Below are positions 7,742 through 15,211 of a stretch of 30,547 nucleotides of DNA, piece after piece. Within the stretch, counting starts at the first letter, position 1. Each line of letters opens with the position of its first letter. The stretch comes from DASXZH01 sp036502005 (GTDB lineage Bacteria; Armatimonadota; Fimbriimonadia; Fimbriimonadales; Fimbriimonadaceae), in contig DASXZH010000005.1 in the NCBI GenBank assembly GCA_036502005.1, positions 1 through 30,547 of the forward strand, read 5' to 3'. The notes under the pieces were generated by a model that ran no database searches, was not told where the DNA came from, and was given only the letters and a program-made list of their open reading frames with translations. Position numbers and translations under genes: made by a program.

Positions 7742-10102
7742 ATGAGCACTGCATATCGCTACGGAACAAATATATCAATCGACTTGGTTCATACGCTCGA
7801 CCAACTGACTGGCAGGTTTCAGTCAGTGAAGGACGGGTTACCCGAACTAATAAAGAATTCCAAGGACCAATACGAGCGCGTCGGACTTAGGGAGGCAAAA
7901 TATAGGCAAATACTGGTCGCCATGTCTTCGAAGACACGCTCGCTAATGGTCCTCGACTTTGCGGGTGCGTCGAGCGCTCACTTCGAGAAATGGAAGGAGT
8001 GGTCTAGCAGAACCGCTAATCAGGCGGGAACCGCCAGCGGCATTGAAGGAGGCCACGGGAACGGCGGCAAGGCGTTCATGGTCAGGGGGTCGGACAACGA
8101 TTCGTTTTTGGAATCAGTCAATAACGGCTGTAGAACCAGGATTGGATTCGAAAACAAGAATAAAGAAAAGCGATATATACCGGGTGATGCCTACGAAGGC
8201 AATGCGATCATTGCCGATCTAAAATGTTCAGACCCACAGCGCTCATTGGCTTCCGTCCTAGGGGAAGTGGACATGAGCTTCTATAAGCTACCACGGGAAT
8301 GCCAAGACCTATTCACGAGCCGACTCGCCTACACGGCCGTTGTATTAAGAGAAGTGAAGGGATGGCGTAAGCTGCCTCAAGCGAAGTTTTGCAAGCACAG
8401 TGGCCAAATCATCGATGATCTCTTGACCCATCCCCAAGCGATTCAATCTTTGCAAACCTGCACGATTTGGATCGTCTGCGACGGTCGGATATGTAATTCT
8501 GATCCGCTTAAACTGGCCCCGCTGGTTCCGATGAAAGGATTTGAAACATTGCCTGTCATTCCTATTCCTGCAGAGTTGGAGGACCCGCAAACTAATACGC
8601 TGGTTTCCATGGCGGACCAAACAGGAAACTACGGCTCGCTTTCCCTTTTCGCTACTCAGGTTCAAATGCGGCAATCGGAAAAAACAAAAGGCCGTAATGT
8701 CATCACAATTTCCAACGGGAGAAACATAATTGCTTCCTGGACCCTTTTGGATCTCGCTCCCGGTGCTGAGTCAGGATACGTTTATGGCCAAGTAACGGCC
8801 CCAATTTTGGACGCGTCCTACGCTACGGGGGCGGACAGATCAACTCTAGCTCACACGGACTTGACGCGCGCGCTTCAAAAATGGTGCGAGATCCAGGTTG
8901 GCGCTCTTGTGGCTGAAATACGCGCAGCAAGGCCGAACGATACCACTGAGGGCGAGCGGGACAAGGCGAAAAAAGCTCTCGACTCCATGCGCGACTTGAT
9001 GAAGCAGTATCTTAAGCCGGACGATGATTCAGACGATCCTGGAGGGGAACAGGAAATCGGCACTGGCCCTGGAGGGGGCGGGGGCGAAATTACGCGAGAT
9101 GTCTTCTATGGAACGAAGGTTGACGATAACCAGTTGGAGTTGGGGCAGCCATCCATATCAGTAGCGGTCGGCACCACAATCCGTCTGCGGTGTCAGGCAT
9201 TCGAGCATATGGCCAGCGGGCGCAGGCCCGTCAGAAACTATCAGAGAGAGTTTCGAGGCGGCGAGGGGCTTGTAACAATATCGGACGAAGGAATGCTGTC
9301 CGCGCTAGCGCCGGTCGAGACAACCATATACGCATACTCGCCGTCCGAGGGAGTTGCGTCGAACGAACTAATCATTCGCTGCTTAGCCTGTGATCGGCTG
9401 GATTTGGTCGCTCCGGATCGCCCGCTGAAGAGAGGTGAAAAGGTTGAGATACCGTACGAATACTTCACCGTGGATAGAAGGCGCCACGGAGACGTGGTCG
9501 TTCAGGCATGGATCGAACCTGCTGAACTCGGCAAAATTGGGCGCAAGGCAAGACTGACGGCAGGGGACGCACCCGGAGCGGGCAAGGTATTTTTCAACTA
9601 TAACGACAACAAGGAGCCAGAATCAATCAGCTTCGAAATTTCCGAGGAACAAGTCGAGCGAAAAGGAACTAGCGGGAGACACGGTAATGATATACCATTG
9701 ATTCTCATGTGCGGGCAAGAAGCGCCAGGACTCCTCCAACTGCCGGCAGCAGACAGAACTCATTCCGGAGGCGAGGATTACCCCACAATTATCGAGGATC
9801 CGGCATTCGGCAGCGTCATCTGGATAAACCATGCGAGCAAAGAGTCTCTAAAGGTCAGAGAAGCAAGAAGTGGTCCAACGGGGCTTCCTTGCAGCATCGC
9901 AACTAAGACCTATTACCAGTTCCTAACACTAAAGTGTTTCGATGTCTTGAAGAGATTGTGGGTTAGACAGCAGGTCGAGTCGCAAACAATAACGGAAAGA
10001 GAATACATTCAGAACCTAGCTGAAGCGGAGATGGAATGCGCCTCCTTTATCGACGTAGGTTACAAGTTAGCCGACGCGCTGGCCCAGGAGAGGGAAGTAT
10101 GA
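7742..10102 (+). CDS. GHKL (MORC/Hsp90-type) ATPase with Ig-like middle region
   Basis: This 786-aa protein has a Bergerat ATP-binding fold at its N-terminus. The N-box is ELIKNSKDQ (35-43), with Glu/Asn for Mg-ATP. The G1 box is LDFAGAS (71-77) and the G2 lid GGHGNGGKAF (103-112). An S5-like transducer probably follows to about 395. After an acidic and Gly-rich linker (425-449) comes a beta-rich segment (468-548). Its pattern ISVAVGTTIRLRC, then VTISDEGMLSALAPVETTIYAY, is that of bacterial Ig-like (Big) domains. A C-terminal helical region spans about 690-786. There is no signal peptide, so it is cytosolic. MORC-like GHKL proteins are known in restriction-modification contexts; no nuclease motif is visible here. 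The stop overlaps the next start as ATGA, showing operon coupling. Confidence 0.8.
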   Translation: MSTAYRYGTNISIDLVHTLDQLTGRFQSVKDGLPELIKNSKDQYERVGLREAKYRQILVAMSSKTRSLMVLDFAGASSAHFEKWKEWSSRTANQAGTASGIEGGHGNGGKAFMVRGSDNDSFLESVNNGCRTRIGFENKNKEKRYIPGDAYEGNAIIADLKCSDPQRSLASVLGEVDMSFYKLPRECQDLFTSRLAYTAVVLREVKGWRKLPQAKFCKHSGQIIDDLLTHPQAIQSLQTCTIWIVCDGRICNSDPLKLAPLVPMKGFETLPVIPIPAELEDPQTNTLVSMADQTGNYGSLSLFATQVQMRQSEKTKGRNVITISNGRNIIASWTLLDLAPGAESGYVYGQVTAPILDASYATGADRSTLAHTDLTRALQKWCEIQVGALVAEIRAARPNDTTEGERDKAKKALDSMRDLMKQYLKPDDDSDDPGGEQEIGTGPGGGGGEITRDVFYGTKVDDNQLELGQPSISVAVGTTIRLRCQAFEHMASGRRPVRNYQREFRGGEGLVTISDEGMLSALAPVETTIYAYSPSEGVASNELIIRCLACDRLDLVAPDRPLKRGEKVEIPYEYFTVDRRRHGDVVVQAWIEPAELGKIGRKARLTAGDAPGAGKVFFNYNDNKEPESISFEISEEQVERKGTSGRHGNDIPLILMCGQEAPGLLQLPAADRTHSGGEDYPTIIEDPAFGSVIWINHASKESLKVREARSGPTGLPCSIATKTYYQFLTLKCFDVLKRLWVRQQVESQTITEREYIQNLAEAEMECASFIDVGYKLADALAQEREV

Positions 10103-10776
10103 GAAAAGATGGCCACTCGGCGGCGCAACTTGTCTTGATTGCCGCAGCCAGGCTCGCTGAAAAGGGGCATAGAGAGTTTTCTGAATGGGACCTGACGGTT
10201 GAGACATGGCTGTCCGACCAAAACCGTTTCGGGTGCCGTGGCTACGAGGCGCTTTATCCCGACCACAAGCGAGTAATGATGGAGATTATGGGGAAGTCTA
10301 AGAAGGACAATCCTGTAGCGCGCGGATGGCTTAAGCGAACCAGGACTAATCATTATAAGATAACTCCAACCGGCTTGGCTCAGGCAACTTTTTTTCTGCA
10401 ATCGTCCTCAGTGGCAACAGGGCACTCAAAGGCTCTTTACTACGATGCGGTTGCTCCTTATATACAACACCGCCAATTTAGGAATTTTCAGAAGACTCGG
10501 CAGGTCCCAAATATGTGGCTTTCTGTGGAAGCATATTACGGTATCACTTCCTTGGATAGAGCACATGTAGAGGGCCGACTCCGACATTTTGAAGACACCC
10601 TGAGGCTTGCTAAGTCGCAGATGTTAAACGACGAGGACCTGATAAGGGGGCCGGTTGGAGGCGGGCGGGCTATCACTAACGAGGACGTTACCGACCTGCA
10701 GGATTTCCACGAGGCCGTATTAAATAAATTTAGCCGGCAACTCGATATGATAAGGAAGAAGTCTCCAAAGGGTTGA
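10099..10776 (+). CDS. Putative winged-helix protein of the GHKL ATPase cassette
   Basis: This is a 225-aa cytosolic protein starting at ATG 10099, which overlaps the ATPase stop (ATGA) and has AGGAGAGGGAAG immediately upstream. The frame is open further upstream to 10036, but that part lies inside the ATPase gene. Residues 8-95 look like a winged helix-turn-helix: helix LVLIAAARLAEK, the pattern EFSEWDLTVETWL, a YPDHKRVMMEIMG helix, then GWLKRTRTNHYKITPTGL ending in a typical wing. The C-terminal half is helical and basic. It probably binds DNA or gives specificity to the ATPase; this is inference. Its stop is 4 nt from the convergent stop of the methyltransferase gene. Confidence 0.7.
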   Translation: MRKDGHSAAQLVLIAAARLAEKGHREFSEWDLTVETWLSDQNRFGCRGYEALYPDHKRVMMEIMGKSKKDNPVARGWLKRTRTNHYKITPTGLAQATFFLQSSSVATGHSKALYYDAVAPYIQHRQFRNFQKTRQVPNMWLSVEAYYGITSLDRAHVEGRLRHFEDTLRLAKSQMLNDEDLIRGPVGGGRAITNEDVTDLQDFHEAVLNKFSRQLDMIRKKSPKG

Positions 10777-10780
10777 GATA

Positions 10781-11818
10781 CTACAACTTAAATCGGCCCT
10801 TTGATCCGTTAATGTATTCCTGATTTGGCTCAAAGCAGATCCATTTTCGGCTTAGCCGCTCGGCAGCCGCCCCTGTCGTATTGCTGCCGCTAAATGGATC
10901 TAGTACCAGATCGCCAGGGTCTGTCAGAAATTTGACAAAGAACTCTGGGAGCGCCGATGGCATTCTAGCTGGGTGGAGGCCGATCTCGTTTTCTTTGCAA
11001 TATTTTATGTACGGATCCGAAGATGCCGTGTTGGAAAAGGAAGAAAAACTGCTAGTGCCGCAGGCCTCTTCTACGTACGCCTGAACGTCGAAATCCTCCA
11101 GTACCATCTCTTTTGAATCTGTTGCTTGGTCTGCGTTTAACGTGAACGCGCTCCTGGGAATTGCGCCGCCGTGGTCCTTAAGAAAGGAGGTTTCGCTAAC
11201 ATGATGCTCGGAAGGTCGGAGGCCAGTGTTATATGCTCCTCGCTCCAGGAGCTTCCGCATGGCCCCGCTATATTCGGTCAAGACATTCCTGTTATCTGCC
11301 TTCGGGAATGCAGTGGGCGACATCCACCAAACATGAGTAAAACTGTCGGTTACCCTTATCCTCTTGATCGTTACCCATTGGGCGGGCGACGGCAGTCGAG
11401 CAGGATTATTGACAACGAACTGTTGGCAAAGCTTAAAGTCACCTGATTTCTTTATGGCCAAGAGCGACTCCAAAGAAAGGGTTGACATAGCTGGCTCACC
11501 TGGCTCCCATGCGTTCCCCATCTCAATGACGAGAGAGCCGTTCGGCGTCAGTAATTCACGGAACAGAGATCCAAAGGATTCGAGCCACTCTAAATACTGT
11601 TGACCCTGCTTATTGTCGTAGCGTTTTTTATTGTTAAGGGGAAAGGGAGGGCTTGTAAATATTAGTTGAACTTTTCCCTTAAGAACCGCAAAGCCTTCCT
11701 CAGAGATCACGTCTTCAAAGAAGCCCTTATGCATTGACCCGTACTCCGTCCAATATTCGGACCGAGGTCTGAGGCCAGCAATCTCATCATCTGAAACACT
11801 AGGTAAGGGCTGGCTCAT
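10781..11818 (-). CDS. DNA methyltransferase, M.PvuII-like N4-cytosine type
   Basis: This 345-aa beta-class methyltransferase has the catalytic motif IV TSPPF (55-59) near the N-terminus. The AdoMet-binding motif I DPFSGSNTTG (307-316) is near the C-terminus. It strongly resembles M.PvuII as I recall it: LPSPAQWV and KRIRVTDS segments, HPARMPSALPEFFVKFLT, and AERLSRKWICFE. That points to N4-cytosine methylation, though N6-adenine cannot be excluded. Residues 231-265 look like an insertion relative to M.PvuII. The frame is open to 11950, but similarity begins after the ATG at 11818, so I use that start despite a weak ribosome site. No PvuII-type endonuclease gene is adjacent. It is convergent with, and 4 nt from, the winged-helix gene and probably protects host DNA from that system. 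Confidence 0.88.
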   Translation of the reverse strand: MSQPLPSVSDDEIAGLRPRSEYWTEYGSMHKGFFEDVISEEGFAVLKGKVQLIFTSPPFPLNNKKRYDNKQGQQYLEWLESFGSLFRELLTPNGSLVIEMGNAWEPGEPAMSTLSLESLLAIKKSGDFKLCQQFVVNNPARLPSPAQWVTIKRIRVTDSFTHVWWMSPTAFPKADNRNVLTEYSGAMRKLLERGAYNTGLRPSEHHVSETSFLKDHGGAIPRSAFTLNADQATDSKEMVLEDFDVQAYVEEACGTSSFSSFSNTASSDPYIKYCKENEIGLHPARMPSALPEFFVKFLTDPGDLVLDPFSGSNTTGAAAERLSRKWICFEPNQEYINGSKGRFKL

Positions 11819-12002
11819 TGGAATAAGAGGGGGACACGAAAAAGACGGAGATGAGAAGGGAAAAGCGTCTACCGCGTTTCTTACCTCCACGCTATAATCA
11901 ACCGATCTCCGACCTACTGTCGACCGTCTCATTCGAAGTTTCCAAGGCACCTGGCTATTTAGCTAGAATGCGAGAAATTCAACAAGCGTAAAATAACCGG
12001 CA

Positions 12003-12827
12003 ATGCTTTGTTCCATTCTGGTCGCTCTGGTTGCTGGTACCCAAAAGTGGAGCCCGGTGCCCGTGATTGGATATCACGGAATCGATGGCCCGCCTGAATT
12101 CGATGGCGGACCGCGGTATGACGTCCACGGGCTGAACATCTCCGTCGCCACATTTCGGGATCAACTTGCCCTGATGTACAAAGATGGGTTCCGTCCGATT
12201 AGCCTCCGGGACCTCGTTCTTAAAAAACTGCCTAAGGAAGGGCGGCCGATTGTGCTCACGTTCGATGATGGGCGGCCATCCCAGTTTCGTTATTTGCCAG
12301 ATGGCAGCATCGATCCAAACTGCGCCGTAGGCATGCTGCTCGCGTTTCATAAGGCCCATCCGGACTGGCCATTGCGGGGCACGTTCTACATCATCGCTGG
12401 CTCGGAACAGAACGGCGTGCCGTTCGACCAGGATGGCTCTGAGGTTAAGAAGCTAAAGCAGCTTTTGGCCTGGGGTTTTGAGATCGGCAACCACACTCTC
12501 ACCCATCCGAGTTTCCAACATCTTAAGCGCAGCCAAATAGTGCACGAGATCGAGGGGTGCTACCGATACCTGAAGCATGTTTTGCCCGCCGCTATGGTTA
12601 ATACCCTTGCCCTCCCATATGGAGAACAGCCGATTAACCAATCCTACTGGCCGTTACTGAGACGGGCTAAAGGCGCGCGCTATCACAACATCGCGGTGGC
12701 CTTGTTCGACGGCGAACTATGCCCGTCGCCTTTTTCTCGGAAGTTCAACCCCTATGCGATCTCACGCATCGCACCAGAGCCTGGGAATGTAGAGAAGACT
12801 CTTGCGGAAATCGCTCGGAACCCGTGA
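12003..12827 (+). CDS. Polysaccharide deacetylase (NodB-homology) family protein
   Basis: This 274-aa protein carries the carbohydrate esterase 4 hallmarks. TFDDG (86-90) supplies the catalytic base and a metal ligand, and HTLTH (164-168) supplies two metal-binding histidines. VIGYHGI near the N-terminus is typical of the family. A short hydrophobic start (LCSILVALVAG) suggests export, though it is brief for a signal peptide. Such enzymes remove N-acetyl groups from peptidoglycan or surface polysaccharide. The region between TFDDG and GTFYII is longer than usual, with an inserted segment at 91-125. It appears to be a single-gene unit; the MTase gene upstream is divergent. A TAAAAT box lies 8 nt before the ATG. 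Confidence 0.85.
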   Translation: MLCSILVALVAGTQKWSPVPVIGYHGIDGPPEFDGGPRYDVHGLNISVATFRDQLALMYKDGFRPISLRDLVLKKLPKEGRPIVLTFDDGRPSQFRYLPDGSIDPNCAVGMLLAFHKAHPDWPLRGTFYIIAGSEQNGVPFDQDGSEVKKLKQLLAWGFEIGNHTLTHPSFQHLKRSQIVHEIEGCYRYLKHVLPAAMVNTLALPYGEQPINQSYWPLLRRAKGARYHNIAVALFDGELCPSPFSRKFNPYAISRIAPEPGNVEKTLAEIARNP

Positions 12828-13091
12828 CAAGTTCAAAGTTGCAAGTTCCCCAGGTGTCCCCTATATGCGAGGTGCAAAGTCGACTTGTAGGTCCCAATAG
12901 TTTCTATCGCGACATAAGACTGTGCATCGAGCGAAGGGGGAACCAGTGGAGCGAGGCACGAGCGTAACCGGAGGGGGTGGCAATCGGGCCCGTCGCGACT
13001 AGCGACACCACAAAGTCAATATATTCGAAATCTGCCCGTTTAAATGATTGATCTCGGTTACCTTGCCTGAAATAGAAGCCAGAATCTTTGC
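12828..13091. other. Intergenic region with G-rich repeated GAGCG element
   Basis: No ORF was supported. Bases ~12927-12990 contain three GAGCG pentamers and GGGGG runs (GAGCGAAGGGGG, GGAGCGAGGCACGAGCG, GGAGGGGGTGG). They are followed by a short imperfect palindrome GTCGCGACTAGCGAC near 12993-13007. It may be a dispersed repeat or a structured leader for the downstream tRNA-binding protein gene; no known riboswitch was recognised. Confidence 0.3.
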
Positions 13092-13448
13092 ATGTCCGAA
13101 CTCAAGCCAATCATCCCCTACGAAGTCTTCGAATCGATCGATATTAGAGTCGGCCGAATCATAGAAATAGAGCCAGCCGAGGGGGCGGCCAAGCCTTCCT
13201 ACAAGCTCAAAGCCGATTTCGGCAAGTACGGGATCAAAACAAGCGTCGCCCGGCTCTCCCAGCACCAACTTGAAGAGCTAAAAGGCAAGCTCATTCTCGG
13301 CGTGCTCAACTTTGAACAAAAGCCAATCGGCAGCACCAAATCAGAGTTCCTTTGCCTGGGAGTTCAGTTCCCCAAAGCCGACAGCGGCGAAGCCACCATC
13401 GTGACTCCGCTAAACGAAAACGTAAAAATCGGCAGCAAGCTCTTCTAA
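13092..13448 (+). CDS. csaA: tRNA-binding OB-fold protein, CsaA-like
   Basis: This 118-aa single-domain protein matches the EMAP-II/Trbp111 tRNA-binding OB fold, with FESIDIRVGRIIEIEPAEGA then YKLKADFGKYGIKTSVARL and LILGVLNFEQKPIG. Stand-alone domains of this size are CsaA-like proteins, which bind tRNA and have been proposed to act as secretion chaperones. The same domain forms the C-terminus of MetRS in some bacteria. It is cytosolic. CsaA proteins usually are about 110 aa, so length fits. The stop codon TAA (13446-13448) overlaps the convergent stop of the next gene. The start ATG at 13092 lacks a strong Shine-Dalgarno. Confidence 0.85.
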   Translation: MSELKPIIPYEVFESIDIRVGRIIEIEPAEGAAKPSYKLKADFGKYGIKTSVARLSQHQLEELKGKLILGVLNFEQKPIGSTKSEFLCLGVQFPKADSGEATIVTPLNENVKIGSKLF

Positions 13449-14023
13449 GCTTGGTAAACGCCGTCTAAAGCAAGCCACATCGCTTTGCAGATCTTTTCGC
13501 AGCTATCGGAAGCCATGCCGAATTCCTCGTCCGACATTTTAAGCAAAGCCGCATCCAGAATCTCAACCTCGCGGATGTCGTTCGCGTGCACTTCGAAATA
13601 CTTCTTGCCGGCCGTATCCACGCTGTAAAATTTCTCCAATCCGGCAAGCTTGCTTGCCGATGTGCGCGGCTGCTGGGCTTCAAAAGCATAAAGTGCACCC
13701 ACGCATTTGCCCGTCTGGGCAAATTCTTGCAGAGCCAGATCCACCAAAACCTCGGTTTCCACATACTGCATGTCGGAGCCAGCACCGATCGAGTTTCTGA
13801 AATCCTGCCATAGAACTTCGTGCTCGCGTTCTTCTTCAGCGAGTTCGGCATGCCCCATCGATTCCCAGCCCTCGGCAATGGTGCCGATAAAGTGGCCGTA
13901 ATCGGCGGCGTAAGCCTGCAGTTTCTCAACCGGCAACGTGCCGTTTACCCATTCCTGATAGAACGGGTGGTTGTTCAAGTCGTGCTGGGCGACGATGGCA
14001 TTAATCTTAGAGAGTCGGTCCAT
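13445..14023 (-). CDS. Haem-oxygenase-fold (HDO/TenA/PqqC-like) protein
   Basis: This 192-aa all-helical protein belongs to the haem-oxygenase-like superfamily. NNHPFYQEWVNGTLP (17-31), LQAYAADYGHF (35-45), EREHEVLWQDF (65-75) and GALYAFEAQQP (109-119) are characteristic. C-terminally, KYFEVHANDIREVEI places His146, Asp149 and Glu152 where many diiron members have His-x3-Asp-x2-His, so metal binding may differ. CADD, PqqC and SznF-like proteins are relatives; the reaction cannot be assigned. The start is the ATG at 14023, with TAGGATTG just upstream; the longer frame overlaps the divergent gene. It is 51 nt from the iron transporter gene, hinting at an iron-linked role. Confidence 0.7.
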   Translation of the reverse strand: MDRLSKINAIVAQHDLNNHPFYQEWVNGTLPVEKLQAYAADYGHFIGTIAEGWESMGHAELAEEEREHEVLWQDFRNSIGAGSDMQYVETEVLVDLALQEFAQTGKCVGALYAFEAQQPRTSASKLAGLEKFYSVDTAGKKYFEVHANDIREVEILDAALLKMSDEEFGMASDSCEKICKAMWLALDGVYQA

Positions 14024-14074
14024 GCAATCAATCCTACCCAAGAAAAATGGCGCAGGTTGGTATCCTCCACAAGG

Positions 14075-15211
14075 ATGCAAAAGCATGATCTCATCGAAAC
14101 GGTGAAGGGCAACTGGGCGCTGGAGAAAGACGGCGCCGCCATGTACGCGCATCTGGCCGAAAAGGAAAAGATTCCCGAACGGAAAAAGATCTTTCAGATG
14201 CTTAGCCAACTGGAGCAAAAGCACGCCGACGCCTGGGCCGCAAAGCTCATCGAACTAGGTGAAAAACTTCCAGCAAAGCATGGGGAAACCGCCCATACAT
14301 CCTTTAAAGATGAAGATCTCACAATGCAGGAGATCATTCTCAAAATCGAGGAAGAGGAAAGGCAGGATGTTGCTACTTATCTCAAGCAAATGCGCGAGAT
14401 CGACGACGAGGCGATGCACACGCTTCTTCGCGAGGTAGTGCTGGATGAGTTTGCCCACGCCCATGTGCTGAGCCAGATGTACGCTCAAAGCAGCGACCGC
14501 TCCGCCCTCGATTACATCATGCGAAGGCAACGGCAGGGAACGGGCAGTTGGATCGGCGACGCCATTTATGGGGTAAACGATGGCCTGGGGGCCATCTTCG
14601 GCATCGTCAGCGGCGTTTCGGGCGCAACCCTCGGTAATAGCAACATCGTGCTGCTGGCGGGCCTTGCCGGCATGATCGCGAGCGCCCTCTCCATGGGGTC
14701 GGGTGCCTACCTTGCAGCAAAAAGTGAGCGAGAAATTTTTGAGGCGGAGTTAATTCGCGAACGCAACGATCTTTCCAATAACCCGGGAGCCGCGAAAAAA
14801 GAGCTTTCACTGTTCTATCAACTTAAGGGCGTGCCGGAAGAGGATGCCGACAAGATCGTGGAGTATCTTGCCGTGAATCCGGATCAGTTCCTGCGGACGA
14901 TGACAGCCGAGAAACTGAACTTAACCGAAGACGCGCTCTCGAATCCCATTTCTTCCGCTATCACTGGTTCTGTTTCAACGGCAATTGGGGCGTTCATCCC
15001 CATCATCCCTTTCTTCTTTATGAACGGAATTCCTGCCGTAATCGCTGCCGGTGTGGTTTCGCTTATCGCCCACTTCGCGGTGGGAGCGGCCAAGAGTTTG
15101 GTTACGGTGAGATCGTGGTGGAGCAGCGGATTGGAGATGACGATTGTGGGTGCCGTCGAGGGTCTTGTCACCTATGCGATTGGAATTGGGTTAGGGCATA
15201 CAGGGCTTTAG
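14075..15211 (+). CDS. mbfA: Ferritin-like/VIT1 fusion iron transporter, MbfA-like
   Basis: This 378-aa protein has two parts. Residues 1-145 form a rubrerythrin/ferritin-like four-helix domain with metal-ligand patterns (Glu17, EQKH at 47-50, EEEER at 92-96, DEFAHAH at 124-130). Residues 157-378 form a VIT1/CCC1 domain, with GDAIYGVNDGLGAIFGIVSGVSGA, then ALSMGSGAYLAAKSE and a final membrane pair. This architecture is that of MbfA, an inner-membrane iron exporter protecting against iron and peroxide stress. Manganese is an alternative substrate. The frame is open upstream to 13820, but that part is antisense to the neighbour; the ATG at 14075 begins the ferritin domain. Its stop overlaps the convergent stop of the sulfotransferase gene. 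Confidence 0.85.
   Translation: MQKHDLIETVKGNWALEKDGAAMYAHLAEKEKIPERKKIFQMLSQLEQKHADAWAAKLIELGEKLPAKHGETAHTSFKDEDLTMQEIILKIEEEERQDVATYLKQMREIDDEAMHTLLREVVLDEFAHAHVLSQMYAQSSDRSALDYIMRRQRQGTGSWIGDAIYGVNDGLGAIFGIVSGVSGATLGNSNIVLLAGLAGMIASALSMGSGAYLAAKSEREIFEAELIRERNDLSNNPGAAKKELSLFYQLKGVPEEDADKIVEYLAVNPDQFLRTMTAEKLNLTEDALSNPISSAITGSVSTAIGAFIPIIPFFFMNGIPAVIAAGVVSLIAHFAVGAAKSLVTVRSWWSSGLEMTIVGAVEGLVTYAIGIGLGHTGL

Noticed and set aside
13820..14074. Upstream extension of the MbfA-like frame
   Set aside because: It is antisense to the haem-oxygenase-fold gene and carries no ferritin features; the ATG at 14075 starts the domain.
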